Shown here in pieces: positions 8,765-18,058 of a stretch of DNA of 64,000 nt. Position 1 is the first letter of the stretch. The number at the start of each line of letters is the position of its first letter. The stretch covers positions 1 through 64,000 of the forward strand of contig JWZX01003306.1 of NCBI GenBank assembly GCA_001275005.1, read 5' to 3'. The position numbers and the translations under genes were made by a program. Under the pieces are notes generated by a model that had not been told where the DNA came from, did no database searches, and worked only from the letters and a program-made list of their open reading frames with translations. Source of the stretch: Chrysochromulina tobinii (lineage: Eukaryota > Haptophyta > Prymnesiales > Chrysochromulinaceae).

Positions 8765-9889
8765 ATGGCCCTCTTCTCGTGCCTCTCCCTCATGCCGGCG
8801 GCGGCCTGCGCACTCGCGGCGGCGCAGCCTCATGTGCGTGCAACGGTCATCACGCGGGGTGCGGCCGTCGTAATGCAGTATGGGGACGCGGACAGGGTGC
8901 GCAGTCTGGAGGACAAGATCTCTCTTGGGCGCCGTGCTCTCATCCCTGCGATTGCGTTGGCGGGCCTGTCGGGTGGCCTCGTGGCGCGAACGCCATCGTC
9001 GCCGGTGATTCCTGGCACTGAAACTTATTCAGAGATGTCGCGGCTCACCGTCACGCCGCGTGCTGCAGAGGCTGCGTGCAACAAGTACTTCCCTGGCGCA
9101 CTTGGCGGCTACACCATGGATCGGCTCACGGCGCAGACGCTCGGCGCGCGCGGGTACACGAAGGACAATACGCTCTTCGCCTCGTGCATCTGCCCCGACG
9201 AGATTAACTTCATCCCCGGCGAGATGGTCGACCTGATGAAGACGCGCTGGGGCGAGAACTTTGCACTCGGTGGCCTGGCGGGCCTGCCCTTCGTGGGCAA
9301 GGCCGGCTTCTCGGCCTTCGCGCACCACGTGCCCGCCGAGGGCAAGGCGTTCATCATCTTCGCGCCGCATGTTGGCGTCGAGGCCGACGGCTCGATTGGC
9401 AAGATCCTGCGCGAGCACCAGCACGAGTCCTCGACGGCGTGCGGAGCGGCCGTCGGCGCGTATAAGGCGATCCTGGCCAACAAGGGGCCGGTTCCGACGG
9501 CCGATCCCGACTACGACGCGCAGATCGGGTTCATCATCGAGAAGCTCGGCCAGCAGGTCAATGACCTGGTGGGTGCCGCGCCGGATCCGATCGCCTTCGT
9601 CACATATCAGATGTATGTACTCGCGCGCGATACCTTCGTGAAGCAGCTCACAGAGGCAGGTGGCATCTACGACGACGCGGTGGAGGTGGCCGTGCTCGGC
9701 GGCATCCAGATCAACCGCGCCGTCGGCGGCGACCGCTTCATGCCTCTCATGTTCCAGTCGCGCAAGCAAGCCCCCGGTACCGTCGTCGATCTCTACGAGG
9801 AAACCTTTGGTGCGCCACCGGACTTGCGCGAGGCCCTCGGCGGCACCATGAGCAACGACCTGATCTATAAATACCCCCTGGGCAAGTAG
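8765..9889 (+). CDS. LCIB-family (theta/beta-type) carbonic anhydrase, plastid-targeted
   Basis: 374 residues from the ATG at 8765. It matches the LCIB/LCIC family (limiting CO2-inducible B, the beta-like or theta carbonic anhydrases): CICPDEIN (Cys141/143, Asp145, Glu146), the His zinc ligand in FAPHVGV (His202), and the second Cys ligand in SSTACGAAVGAYK (Cys226). These give the Cys-His-Cys zinc site with a nearby Asp as in beta-class enzymes. LCIB proteins interconvert CO2 and bicarbonate around the pyrenoid or in the thylakoid lumen to raise CO2 for Rubisco. Residues 1-20 form a signal peptide; 20-60 are transit-like; a second hydrophobic segment preceded by Arg-Arg (about 56-73, GRRALIPAIALAGLSGG) resembles a thylakoid lumen-targeting stretch. 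Two ACGTCA motifs upstream suggest CO2-dependent regulation. Family assignment is strong; location is inferred. Confidence 0.88.
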   Translation: MALFSCLSLMPAAACALAAAQPHVRATVITRGAAVVMQYGDADRVRSLEDKISLGRRALIPAIALAGLSGGLVARTPSSPVIPGTETYSEMSRLTVTPRAAEAACNKYFPGALGGYTMDRLTAQTLGARGYTKDNTLFASCICPDEINFIPGEMVDLMKTRWGENFALGGLAGLPFVGKAGFSAFAHHVPAEGKAFIIFAPHVGVEADGSIGKILREHQHESSTACGAAVGAYKAILANKGPVPTADPDYDAQIGFIIEKLGQQVNDLVGAAPDPIAFVTYQMYVLARDTFVKQLTEAGGIYDDAVEVAVLGGIQINRAVGGDRFMPLMFQSRKQAPGTVVDLYEETFGAPPDLREALGGTMSNDLIYKYPLGK

Positions 9890-10425
9890 CGCGCTGCTCG
9901 TACATGCCATATGCAAACATAGCCGTACATTTAGCCGGCATGCGCGACAGGTCAGGTGACGAAGCATGTCACGACGAGCGTCGAAGAGAGAAAAGAGCAT
10001 GGCGCTTGACGGTGACATCCGGGACGTATGGCATACACCGTACGGCGGTACCGGCCGACGTAGGAGCATGTGAACCGGGGACGGGCATACGCGCGGACAT
10101 GCGCGGAGAGTTGATTCCACTATGCGGTGGAGCTATGTGGGAGGGTGAATGGGTTGAGCTTTAGGAGGCTCGCAATTAACCAGCGGCACCACGGGCGGGG
10201 GAGTCGGTCTTACCGATATTTCATGATCATGTTCGGTTTATAAGGGACCCGATTCCCAAACAGGTGTTAGCAGGGTTAGCAGGGTTGGTTTGCGATTCGG
10301 TTTATAAGGGATCAATTGAATGTCCGTTGTCATTTTCAGATTCTGAGATGTCAAGCAAATTCATGTAAGAGCAGAGAGCCGCCCCGACGTCGCTCGAGTG
10401 CCGCTGAGCCGAAAGGCACTGCTCA
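9890..10425. other. Intergenic region with direct repeats
   Basis: No gene is supported. It contains the direct repeat TTCGGTTTATAAGGGA at 10233-10248 and 10297-10312 and a short tandem TTAGCAGGG between them (about 10266-10283). It lies between convergent genes, so it should hold two 3' UTRs. Confidence 0.5.
10233..10312 (+). repeat. Direct 16 bp repeat TTCGGTTTATAAGGGA, two copies
   Basis: Identical 16-base copies at 10233-10248 and 10297-10312, 64 bases apart, with GTTAGCAGGGTTAGCAGGG between. Seen directly. No target-site duplication or coding capacity was found. Confidence 0.7.
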
Positions 10426-11052
10426 TCAGAGTAGGTCAATCATCCACCTCGTGGGCGACCACTTTGGGTAACGATCGTCCCAGTAGGCATCGCCGTAGTC
10501 AAAGAGCAGTTCAGCACCCTTTGGAATGTCCTTGGCCACATTGATGGACACGGCCGCGAGAGCTTCGATGGGTAGTTCTTCCTCGTTGGCCGCACAGTTG
10601 GCACGGAGCTTGCTGTGGTTGATGTAGCGAAGGAAGCTGCTCGTACGTGGATCGGCACCGTCAATCACCTTGCCATTCGCAAGGCCCATCGCATACGTTC
10701 CGTCACTGTCACTCTTCTGATAGTCCTCCTCCGTGAGCAGCTGACCCCAGTACAGCCCAACACACTCCCCGCACTCCAGTGGGCGCAGTGCATACAGACC
10801 CTGGCCCTTGTCATTCGGGCGCACCTCGACGTCGGACCCGAGTCGCATTGGAGTTCGATTTTGAGTTATGCACTTTGCGAGCCATAGAAACTTCGTCAAG
10901 CCAGCCTCGATAGGTAAGGTCACCATCGTCAAGCCAGCCTCGATCGGCAAGGCCACTTTCTCGATCGGCTTATTCAATTCAATGGCCGGAAATTCGCTCA
11001 GCGGTGACCGTAGTGAAGCCATTGCCGCGACGAAGAGCATACACATCTCCAT
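10426..11052 (-). CDS. Small SET-domain protein
   Basis: 208 residues reading from the ATG at 11052. Residues 75-200 form a compact SET domain: VRPNDKGQGLYALRPLECGE, a middle loop with YAMGL, then FLRYINHSKLRANC (the NHS motif) and GAELLFDYGDAYW at the end. SET proteins transfer methyl groups from S-adenosylmethionine to lysines. No pre- or post-SET zinc clusters are seen, and the last ~20 residues are short. The N-terminus contains an 11-residue duplication (LPIEAGLT-MVT / LPIEAGLT-KF) encoded by a 33 bp tandem repeat at 10895-10960. Head-to-head with the gene at 11203 (150 bp between start codons). Substrate unknown. Confidence 0.8.
   Translation of the reverse strand: MEMCMLFVAAMASLRSPLSEFPAIELNKPIEKVALPIEAGLTMVTLPIEAGLTKFLWLAKCITQNRTPMRLGSDVEVRPNDKGQGLYALRPLECGECVGLYWGQLLTEEDYQKSDSDGTYAMGLANGKVIDGADPRTSSFLRYINHSKLRANCAANEEELPIEALAAVSINVAKDIPKGAELLFDYGDAYWDDRYPKWSPTRWMIDLL
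10895..10960 (-). repeat. 33 bp tandem duplication inside the SET gene
   Basis: Copies at 10895-10927 and 10928-10960, both beginning GTCAAGCCAGCCTCGAT on the plus strand. The unit length is a multiple of three and duplicates 11 codons before the SET domain, keeping the frame. About 6 mismatches suggest some age. Confidence 0.8.
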
Positions 11053-11202
11053 GTGGAAATTGCGAATTCCGCAACCAGATCGTCGTTGCTTTTTTTTGAA
11101 GGCACGAACTTTTCAACTGAGAGTTGGTGCGGTCAGGTGCGGGAGCACGCACCGGCTCACAGCTGTTTCACACGGAATTGCTTTTTTGACACGTGGCTAA
11201 CG

Positions 11203-11616
11203 ATGCGAAACGTGCGCGCTTTGCTGATGCTGTCCGTGACGCTGGCTTGCTTGGCCTCTGAAAAGGACGTGCAGGTGGAGCCGGAGAGAAAGCTCACACC
11301 CGCCGAGCTCCACCATAAGCGCCACAACGGCGTCGGATTCTGGAGAATAGGCGAGGGGTTTGAAGGCTCGGCGAGCGATTGGACTGAGTACGTTGTTTGG
11401 TTGTTTGGTGTATGCGGCGTCTTCTACTACATGGCGAACCCGAATGCGAGGCGCAATCTGCATGCCATCGAAGATGACGAGAGCACAGCTGAACGATTCG
11501 ATAGGGGTGAGCACCATGATGACCTCTTTGTCGAAGGCGATGCTGCTGGCGGCGATGGCAATGGCGATGAGCGTGAAGAGCAGAGCCCGGCGTCGGAAGG
11601 GAAAAAGGAGCGATAG
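11203..11616 (+). CDS. Small secreted or single-pass membrane protein, unknown
   Basis: 137 residues from the ATG at 11203; the frame is open upstream to 11053, but that start is GTG. Residues 1-17 (MRNVRALLMLSVTLACL) form a signal peptide. A single hydrophobic segment YVVWLFGVCGVFYYM (about 66-80) follows, then an acidic, Gly/Glu-rich tail ending in Lys-Lys-Glu-Arg. This is a type I membrane topology: short charged lumenal part, one TM, acidic cytosolic tail. The family is not recognised. Head-to-head with the SET gene. Confidence 0.6.
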   Translation: MRNVRALLMLSVTLACLASEKDVQVEPERKLTPAELHHKRHNGVGFWRIGEGFEGSASDWTEYVVWLFGVCGVFYYMANPNARRNLHAIEDDESTAERFDRGEHHDDLFVEGDAAGGDGNGDEREEQSPASEGKKER

Positions 11617-11914
11617 TAGATTCGTTCCGTGGTGCATTTACTCTTCACACACCATTCGGAACACAACAGAGCATCGAACACAAATCTTACTTCGTGTCCC
11701 CCTGCGCTGTGTGCACCATGCCCGGTCGCCCGCAAGCGCAACCCGCATGTTCCCATCCGTGCTGCCATGCGTTTCTATCAGCTCTCACCCGCCGTGTCAC
11801 CATGCCGTCCCATGTTCCCATGTGCCTAACTCTCACGCCGACATCCCCTTCAAATTCCCCCACCGCACATGTAGGGTGGCTGGTTCAACTACAAATCTCT
11901 CTTCGATCAGACAT

Positions 11915-12766
11915 TCAGTGCACCTTCTCCTTAGTAGGCGTGCCAGCGATGGTAGGTCCATGCGCGTGATCGACGTAGTCGTGACCGTGCGGAGCCGCGA
12001 GCGCGTTGCCAAGCATCATGGCGACGCACGCGACGAGCGCCACATAGAGCGAGTATGAGTGGAGCTCGTGCTCGAGATGATGATCGAGGCACAAATGGTC
12101 GTCTAGGCACAGATGGTAGTCGGCGTGATGCGCGATCATACAGAGCGCGATCACCACGTGTGCCGCGGCATCGAGCGCGTCGCAGAAGGCTCCGAGGTCG
12201 AAGAGGAACGTCGTCAAGCGGGCGCCGGGCTTGCGCCTCTCCTCCTGCGCCCGATGCATGCCTTCTTCCGCCATGTGCGAGAGCAGGTAGACGCCGAGGA
12301 TGGGCAGAAGGACATTCAGTCCGAATAGCACATGATTGAGCGGCGAAGACAATACGGCGTGGTGGGCTGCATGGGCACCGTCCGTGGTGGCATGAGTCAC
12401 CACCGTAGTATTTCTCAGAAATGGGCGGCGAGTCAAGTAGTCCCGCACCCCGGCACACCACTTGCGCACGCGGCTCATGGCCTTGGCATGCATGCTGCTG
12501 TGCTTGACAACTGTGGCAACAGGCACAGTCATGTGGCTGGCGAGCGTCTCGCCGAGTCTCGCGAGGAGCATATTGGCCACGCCAAAGCCAATCTTCTCCT
12601 GGGCACGGTGCTGGACTGTGTGCACGACGTCGTGGTAGGTATGCAAGTTATCTTCCACAGCTTTTCGCATGCTTGCCAACCGTGATGGGGACACCGTTGC
12701 CCGTTGGTGGTGGTCGCCAAGAGCTTCGGTTGTGCAGGGCGTTGATGGAAGCAGCGGCGCGGCCAT
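11915..12766 (-). CDS. Histidine-rich multi-pass membrane protein, unknown
   Basis: 283 residues from the ATG at 12766; the frame is open 19 codons further, but only to GTG. Three hydrophobic helices are visible: VLFGLNVLLPILGVYLL (about 163-180), a segment ending AAHVVIALCMIAHH (about 215-230), and SLYVALVACVAMMLGNAL (about 252-270). Between and after them are His/Asp-rich stretches (HHADYHLCLDDHLCLDHHLEHELH and HGHDYVDHAHG, each broken by other residues). The His density could bind divalent metal, but no known transporter motif is complete. The N-terminal half is soluble and helical. Function unknown. Confidence 0.6.
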   Translation of the reverse strand: MAAPLLPSTPCTTEALGDHHQRATVSPSRLASMRKAVEDNLHTYHDVVHTVQHRAQEKIGFGVANMLLARLGETLASHMTVPVATVVKHSSMHAKAMSRVRKWCAGVRDYLTRRPFLRNTTVVTHATTDGAHAAHHAVLSSPLNHVLFGLNVLLPILGVYLLSHMAEEGMHRAQEERRKPGARLTTFLFDLGAFCDALDAAAHVVIALCMIAHHADYHLCLDDHLCLDHHLEHELHSYSLYVALVACVAMMLGNALAAPHGHDYVDHAHGPTIAGTPTKEKVH

Positions 12767-12988
12767 CTCACAATCCTGCACCTCAGCAGGACGCTGTTGC
12801 ACCACGGATTCTTCCTGTTGCACAGATCTCCCGTAACCTCAGATCTCTCTGTTACCCAGATCTCCCGAACCAGGTTCGAGCAGTTTTGGAGGATCCACAC
12901 TCTCGTGGCAACGTGCGGTGCTGCTCAGGAGAACGCACGAAGTCAGTGTATGCTGTCCTTTCTTGAGCAATGACTAATCAACATCAGC

Positions 12989-14515
12989 TCATGACAGTTG
13001 TTGATTAGTCATGACCTGTAACGCGACTGCCAGTCGACCATCCTCCGGGTGCTGCGTGAGCAGCCATCGTGGGAGCTCATCGTAGGATTCATGGGAGGCT
13101 GGGTCTGGCTCCAAGCGCACCCACAGCCCGCGTCGCGCAATGACTCGGCACGACTCCCCGCGGCGCAGGGTGCCATTGGATCCGGCGCTGATCGACGGCG
13201 CGAGCCGTAACACTGTGCACGCGCACTCGATTAGAAAGGTCATTATCGGGGCGACTGCCACCTCGGTTTCGGTAGGCAGCCCACGCAGCCTGCCGAGCTC
13301 CTCAAAGATCCTCCGCTGCTCTTGGAATTGCACTTGCCTCTCGGCCATCTGCTCCTTGGTGGGCGCTCGCCACACGCCGCCGCCGTCGCCGCCGCCGCCG
13401 CCGTGCTTCCATCGCTTCCAATCAGGCAGCTCTCTCCGCCGAGAACCCTTAATGAAGACGTCATCAAAGGTCCTCATCACTGCTTCCATCTCAAAGGATC
13501 GATACGCGTTCCAGTCGCGCGCCTTGGCGCTCACGCGGTCAAAACCCTTGATCAGCGCGACCAGACTCTGCATGCTGGAGTAGTAGAGTCCTCGGCTGCC
13601 GAGGGAGTCGAGATGCATCCTCGCTGCGCCGTTGTCGTGATGCTCACTCGACGTGAGCACGGGACGATTGTGCGCAGAGAACTCGGCGACGGCGAGGCCA
13701 AACGTCTCCCCACACGAGCGCGCGTGAAGCATCGCATCGCACGTGCGGATAAAGGCGGACTTGCGCACAGGGTCGCTCGAGCGCTCCAAGTGGATGATGT
13801 GCGCCAACGGCTCTGCCAGCGGTGGCGTGTTCATGAAGATGAAGAAAATGGGTCGCGTTGCCGGCTCAGCAGCCTGCACCTGCTCCCTCGCCAGCATCAG
13901 CACCGCCTCGCGGGCCGCCTCGATGTCAAAACTCTCGTAGCCGCCGTATCGTCCAAACACGGTCGCGTCCGCCGGGATGCCGAGCTCGTCGCGCAAGTCG
14001 GGCCCATCGGCCTGCTGCCGCGGCACAATGTGCGGCACAACCGGCCCGGTGCCGGGCACGCACGGCGAAATTTTTGCGTAGACGTCGCCGTACGGGTCGC
14101 CCGCATCAAAGACGGCATGGACATAGTTTCGCACGTGCGGCAGCTTCGAAACGAGGCCATCGTTATTGCACTTGATCTGGTACAGGTGGCGGATCTCTGC
14201 GTGCGCTTCCAGGAAGGCGTCGACGGCACCAAAGCCGTGTAGGCCGATTACGCGAGATCCAAAGCGAGCCGTGAACCTGTCGACGCAGCCAGCGTAGTTG
14301 CGCTCGCAGTTTTTGTCGTAAAGAATCCACGAGCAGTAGCCGAGCACTGCTTCGGCACCGCAAGCGTAGTCGAATAGCGCAACCTCGGTCCCACGCTCGC
14401 ACATCTGGTCCGACCAGAAGGCAATCGTGTGCAATGTCGGCACTGGCGTTGCGCGCAACGCGCGTGTGCGCCACGATTGCCTCGTCGCAGAGCGTCTGAA
14501 AGGGCCGAGAGCCAT
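12989..14515 (-). CDS. GT4-like glycosyltransferase
   Basis: 508 residues from the ATG at 14515. An N-terminal segment TLHTIAFWSDQMCERGTEVALFDYA (27-51, broken by few charged residues) resembles the start of GT-B fold glycosyltransferases that begin with a Gly-Thr loop. The C-terminal nucleotide-sugar region has the GT4 pattern SCGETFGLAVAEF with Glu270 and Glu278 spaced as E-x7-E. Such enzymes use a nucleotide sugar to extend glycans. After about residue 350 a Gly-rich stretch and a coiled segment (TKEQMAERQVQFQEQRRIFEEL) lead to an SH3-like tail (GTLRRGESCRVIARRGLWVRLEP), an unusual extra. No signal peptide is obvious. Acceptor and donor are unknown. Confidence 0.7.
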   Translation of the reverse strand: MALGPFRRSATRQSWRTRALRATPVPTLHTIAFWSDQMCERGTEVALFDYACGAEAVLGYCSWILYDKNCERNYAGCVDRFTARFGSRVIGLHGFGAVDAFLEAHAEIRHLYQIKCNNDGLVSKLPHVRNYVHAVFDAGDPYGDVYAKISPCVPGTGPVVPHIVPRQQADGPDLRDELGIPADATVFGRYGGYESFDIEAAREAVLMLAREQVQAAEPATRPIFFIFMNTPPLAEPLAHIIHLERSSDPVRKSAFIRTCDAMLHARSCGETFGLAVAEFSAHNRPVLTSSEHHDNGAARMHLDSLGSRGLYYSSMQSLVALIKGFDRVSAKARDWNAYRSFEMEAVMRTFDDVFIKGSRRRELPDWKRWKHGGGGGDGGGVWRAPTKEQMAERQVQFQEQRRIFEELGRLRGLPTETEVAVAPIMTFLIECACTVLRLAPSISAGSNGTLRRGESCRVIARRGLWVRLEPDPASHESYDELPRWLLTQHPEDGRLAVALQVMTNQQLS

Positions 14516-14580
14516 TCACTAAGGGGGTAGGTCAGACCCCCTTACATTGAACATTCACAAGCCCAAGCAGAAAATATGAC

Positions 14581-14615
14581 TACCAGTCAAGTCAAGTCAA
14601 GTCAAGTCAGGTCAG
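14581..14615 (+). repeat. (GTCAA)n microsatellite
   Basis: About five copies of GTCAA, the last degenerate (GTCAG), between two minus-strand genes. A related GCAA run is at 17466-17490. Seen directly. Confidence 0.75.
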
Positions 14616-14988
14616 AAGCAAGCAAGTACTCGTTTGCGCTTGTGTAGTACATGTGTTTTCTGTTTCGACTAATTAGCTTGCTTGCTTGGCTCTGCTTCTT
14701 CGAGCCTCCAGTCCGACGGGAAATGCGTTCGCTTGCAAATGGGTTTCGAACATCCCCTCGCCTGCATGGTTTTACAGGCTTCCGACAGTGGGGCGTGATC
14801 CCTGCGCGCTGCGCGGCGCGTGCGTGCGTCTCATCCAGCAGTGGGCCAGGGGCGGCGTATGTCATCCTGCTGAAAGACCTCCAGAGGGAGGGAATTAGCA
14901 CAGTCTGCGCGTCGAGGCGCCCTGAAGCGCGCATGCACGCTCACATGATCCCGGCCATTCCACGGATTCCCAAAGCTCTCAAAGCGGC

Positions 14989-16521
14989 TCACGGCGGGTG
15001 TGTGCACGAGGAGTTGTAGTGCTTGTAGTCCTCGCCCTTGATCCACGCGCGCAGGAACTCGAGCGCTGGCTCGGGCTTGAACTGTGGCACCATGTGTCCA
15101 GAGCCTCTGATCGTCAAAAAGTCGAAGCGGTGATCCTGGTAGCGCGTGACGTAGCCGCCCATGCGCAGGCAGTTATCGAGCGTCCATGGGCGCCACGTCT
15201 GCGTAGGGATGTAGCCCATGTGCGACGTCCAGTTTGCAGCCTCGAAGGAGTTGATCGACGGGTCGGAGTCGCCATTGTAGATGAGGACTTTGAGGTCGGT
15301 CGTGGCCGCCACCTGGTGATAGAACGGCATCAGGTTCTTCTCCGAGCCGGAGTACGGGCCGCCGCCGTCCGAATCGTAAAAGTAGGAGTTGAGTGGCACG
15401 TGCATCGCGGTGCGCACAGCGCCGGATGCAATCCATTTGAGGTACGCGTCGCCACCGCCGCACACGTAGTCGTTGAGGGCACCCCCCCAGCCGTGGCCGC
15501 GCACGGGCACGCCGCCGCCCGCCTCAGTCGTGGCGGCGACGGCGACGCGTTCGGTGCGCTCCACACGGCCCTCGGACCTCCCGAGGGACGCATCGAGGCG
15601 GCGGCGGCGGCGGCGGCGCAGACCTTCTTGGTAGATACAGTCGTCGTACAGCGCGTAGCCAAAGTAGCCGCCCTTCTCATAGTCAATGCGGTTGAGCGCC
15701 TCGCGGCATTTGATCGGGTCCACCTCGGGCTTCGCGTACTTGAGATAGTCCATGCCGCACTCGCTCACGAGCTCATCGAAGAGCTCGGTCGAGATTTGGT
15801 GGTGGCCATAGAGGAAGAGCACGTCCCACCAGGGGCCATTGCCGGAGCCGCACACGCCCGACTCGGTGCCCAGGCAGCCGTCGCCCACCGCGAAGCCAGC
15901 GAGCTGCGGGCGTACTTTGGGGTCGTTGTGGAGCAGGATCTGCTGCGCGAGCTTGGGCACGTAGATGCCTGCGTACGACTCGCCGGTCAGGAAGAGCTTG
16001 TTGTTCCGGCGCTCCGGGAAGAGGTCATACCAGCCCGAAAGAGCCGCGTACGAGAGCTTGGCCATGCGCTCGTCGTCCCACTTGCCGCACGAGAAGCCGT
16101 CGCCCGTCGGATCGTTGTTGCAGTAAGAGAAGCCCACGGGCGGCGCCCAGTCGAACATGAGGATAGAACCGAGCTTGGACCAAGAGAAATCATTGCGGTA
16201 GAGCGTGGGCACACCCGTCTTGAAATACTCGTCGGTGCTCAGCGAGTACTCGTTGAGGAGTAGCGGACCAAGCTCGACGGTGATGCCAAACATCGACGAG
16301 GCACCCGGCCCGCCGTTGGTCCACAATAGCGTAGGGTCGGTCGTGGCGTCACCCTCCGACTCAATAAACCAATAATGCACCTGGCACGGGATGCCCATCA
16401 TCTCCGAGGTGTTCACGTATCCCGAGAACATCTTAGACGGCAACGGTAAATTCCATCCAGGAAGCACCTTAATTTCATCAGCGGCAGGCACGCCGAGAGT
16501 GACCAGAGCGAAGGGGAACAT
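14989..16521 (-). CDS. Serine carboxypeptidase (peptidase S10)
   Basis: 510 residues from the ATG at 16521, starting with a short hydrophobic leader. S10 landmarks: substrate/oxyanion loop LLWTNGGPGASSMFG (66-79; Ala where Cys is usual), FDWAPPVGFSY (123-133), nucleophile elbow GESYAG with Ser182, catalytic Asp in YNGDSDPSIN (about 404) and catalytic His in GSGHMVP (about 474). These lysosomal/vacuolar or secreted enzymes remove C-terminal residues. A stretch at about 300-335 with seven consecutive Arg, then Arg/Glu/Ala-rich sequence, is encoded by a GCG-rich simple repeat (15596-15620) and is absent from typical members. It may be a processed linker or an unspliced insertion. Assignment is strong. 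Confidence 0.92.
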   Translation of the reverse strand: MFPFALVTLGVPAADEIKVLPGWNLPLPSKMFSGYVNTSEMMGIPCQVHYWFIESEGDATTDPTLLWTNGGPGASSMFGITVELGPLLLNEYSLSTDEYFKTGVPTLYRNDFSWSKLGSILMFDWAPPVGFSYCNNDPTGDGFSCGKWDDERMAKLSYAALSGWYDLFPERRNNKLFLTGESYAGIYVPKLAQQILLHNDPKVRPQLAGFAVGDGCLGTESGVCGSGNGPWWDVLFLYGHHQISTELFDELVSECGMDYLKYAKPEVDPIKCREALNRIDYEKGGYFGYALYDDCIYQEGLRRRRRRRLDASLGRSEGRVERTERVAVAATTEAGGGVPVRGHGWGGALNDYVCGGGDAYLKWIASGAVRTAMHVPLNSYFYDSDGGGPYSGSEKNLMPFYHQVAATTDLKVLIYNGDSDPSINSFEAANWTSHMGYIPTQTWRPWTLDNCLRMGGYVTRYQDHRFDFLTIRGSGHMVPQFKPEPALEFLRAWIKGEDYKHYNSSCTHPP

Positions 16522-16705
16522 GGACCGCGTTCACGTTAAAATCCGAGCGTTCCAGGTGCGGAGATGTGACGAAACCCGCCCCGTCTCATACTTACCACAG
16601 ATCGTGCGTGCTCGTCATGGTGCTCAACTACTGAAGGATCCTAGAAACCCCGTGCACCCACATGCTTACCATTCTCTTTCATGCCTCATGCGTGACCGAC
16701 TCTCC

Positions 16706-17368
16706 TCAAGCTGCCTCGCTCGCCCACGCTTGCATGGCCATGGCTGCGACTTCGGCGAGCACAGCCCGAAAGGCCGCCGAGGCCGCAGGGCTCATGTCCG
16801 GCTGCCGCCCGGGGCAGGCGTTGCTGGACGCCTGCAGCCGCTTGCTCAGATACTGGGCGGTGAGCGCCCACGCCCGCGCCTGACCGGGTACGCGCGCGTC
16901 GAGGCGCTCTTCCAGCGCCTCGCTGCCGTGGCGGGACGCCAGAAGGCGACGGCAGATCTCGCGCAGCGCCTGATCGACGTGCTGCGCGTCGTTGCGTGCG
17001 GCACGCGCGAGCTCCGGCTGGGACTTGGGCACAGGGTTGGTGACATCTCGAAGGACCCGCTCGTGATTGGACATGAGCTTCAGTGCCGCCTCGGTCACCG
17101 CGTCTGGCGAGTCGACTTCTTGACCGACGAGCGCGTAAAGCTTCTCCCATCGGCCCTGCTGCGTCTCAATGGTTCCAGTCACCGGACAGTCGATCATGAG
17201 CTTCGAGCCCTCGAGGTACAGGCCGACGCCGGGGCCATAGAGCAGGCCCCCATGAAGGCGCACGGGCCGTGCCATCTGTTGGGGAACACCATGCACCTCG
17301 TGGTGGCAGCTCGCGGTCGCGACGCCAGCGGCCGTGACCACTACTGGAAAGAAGAAAAGTGCCAACAT
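16706..17368 (-). CDS. Small secreted helical protein, unknown
   Basis: 220 residues from the ATG at 17368; an upstream extension uses TTG. Residues 1-18 (MLALFFFPVVVTAAGVAT) form a signal peptide with a following Cys-His-His. The remainder is Ala/Arg/Glu-rich and mostly helical, with GRWEKLYALVGQEVDSPDAV and DQALREICRRLL segments. No family is recognised. The complementary strand also has a long frame here, but the leader and composition favour the minus strand. Confidence 0.5.
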   Translation of the reverse strand: MLALFFFPVVVTAAGVATASCHHEVHGVPQQMARPVRLHGGLLYGPGVGLYLEGSKLMIDCPVTGTIETQQGRWEKLYALVGQEVDSPDAVTEAALKLMSNHERVLRDVTNPVPKSQPELARAARNDAQHVDQALREICRRLLASRHGSEALEERLDARVPGQARAWALTAQYLSKRLQASSNACPGRQPDMSPAASAAFRAVLAEVAAMAMQAWASEAA

Positions 17369-17905
17369 GTCGGGTGACCTCGGTGCGCGAGATTTGCGCT
17401 CGGAGCGCGGTGAAATTGCTTCCAAAAGTGGATTATGCGGTCCAACAATCCGGGTTTTAATGGGTCAATCAAGCAAGCAAGCAAGCAAGGTCAATCGACC
17501 GTGGGTCGGCCGGCCCCAAGTTCTCAGGTCTCACGGACACGGTCCGCGGTACGCGGTACGCTCGTCGCGGGTGTTCACGCGAGTGCCGAGTCGCGACGCA
17601 TGCGTGCCCATGTCGCTATCACGCGTTGCGGCGGGGTTGGGGTTGGACCGGACTCGTGTGTATGATAAACTGTGACCAACTACATGATCGGTTATAAATA
17701 CATGCGATGGCGGGGCACGCGCGAACGACGCACGATTAATACCGGCACCGGCTGCAATCAACCGAACGGAACTGATCCGGGCTGCAACCCGGATCACATG
17801 TCCGTCGCTCGCGTGACGCGGGGCGGCATCGGCACATGTGATGGACTTCCAGCGCATTCACCCACCGTCCTCCCCTCGTTGCTCCTATTGCGCATAATGT
17901 ACGGG

Positions 17906-17936
<31 letters not shown>

Positions 17937-18058
17937 GGTTTCTCTCGGAAGATTCGGCTGAGCGTCCCGAGGTCACTGGGAGATTATGGGAGATCACTGG
18001 TCGTAGCTGAGCGTCCCGAGGTCACTGGGAGTGGCACTGGGAGTGGCACTGGGAGAGG
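17369..18058. other. Intergenic region with microsatellite and tandem copies
   Basis: About 690 bases without a supported gene. It holds a GCAA run (17466-17490), a GGTACGC short repeat (17545-17562), a CT microsatellite (about 17906-17936) and a duplicated 3'-end sequence of the neighbouring coiled-coil gene (17957-18073). Confidence 0.6.
17906..17936 (+). repeat. (CT)n microsatellite
   Basis: An almost pure run of CT/TC dinucleotides with one interruption. Seen directly. Confidence 0.85.

Noticed and set aside
11158-11190. Sequence CACAGCTGTTTCACACGGAATTG resembling a cloning-vector lacZ region
   Set aside because: Similarity is partial and the surrounding sequence does not match a vector; treated as chance.
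14998-16263. Long plus-strand open frame opposite the serine carboxypeptidase
   Set aside because: It is a composition shadow of the GC-rich codon usage of the S10 gene on the other strand; no domain, leader or codon sense.
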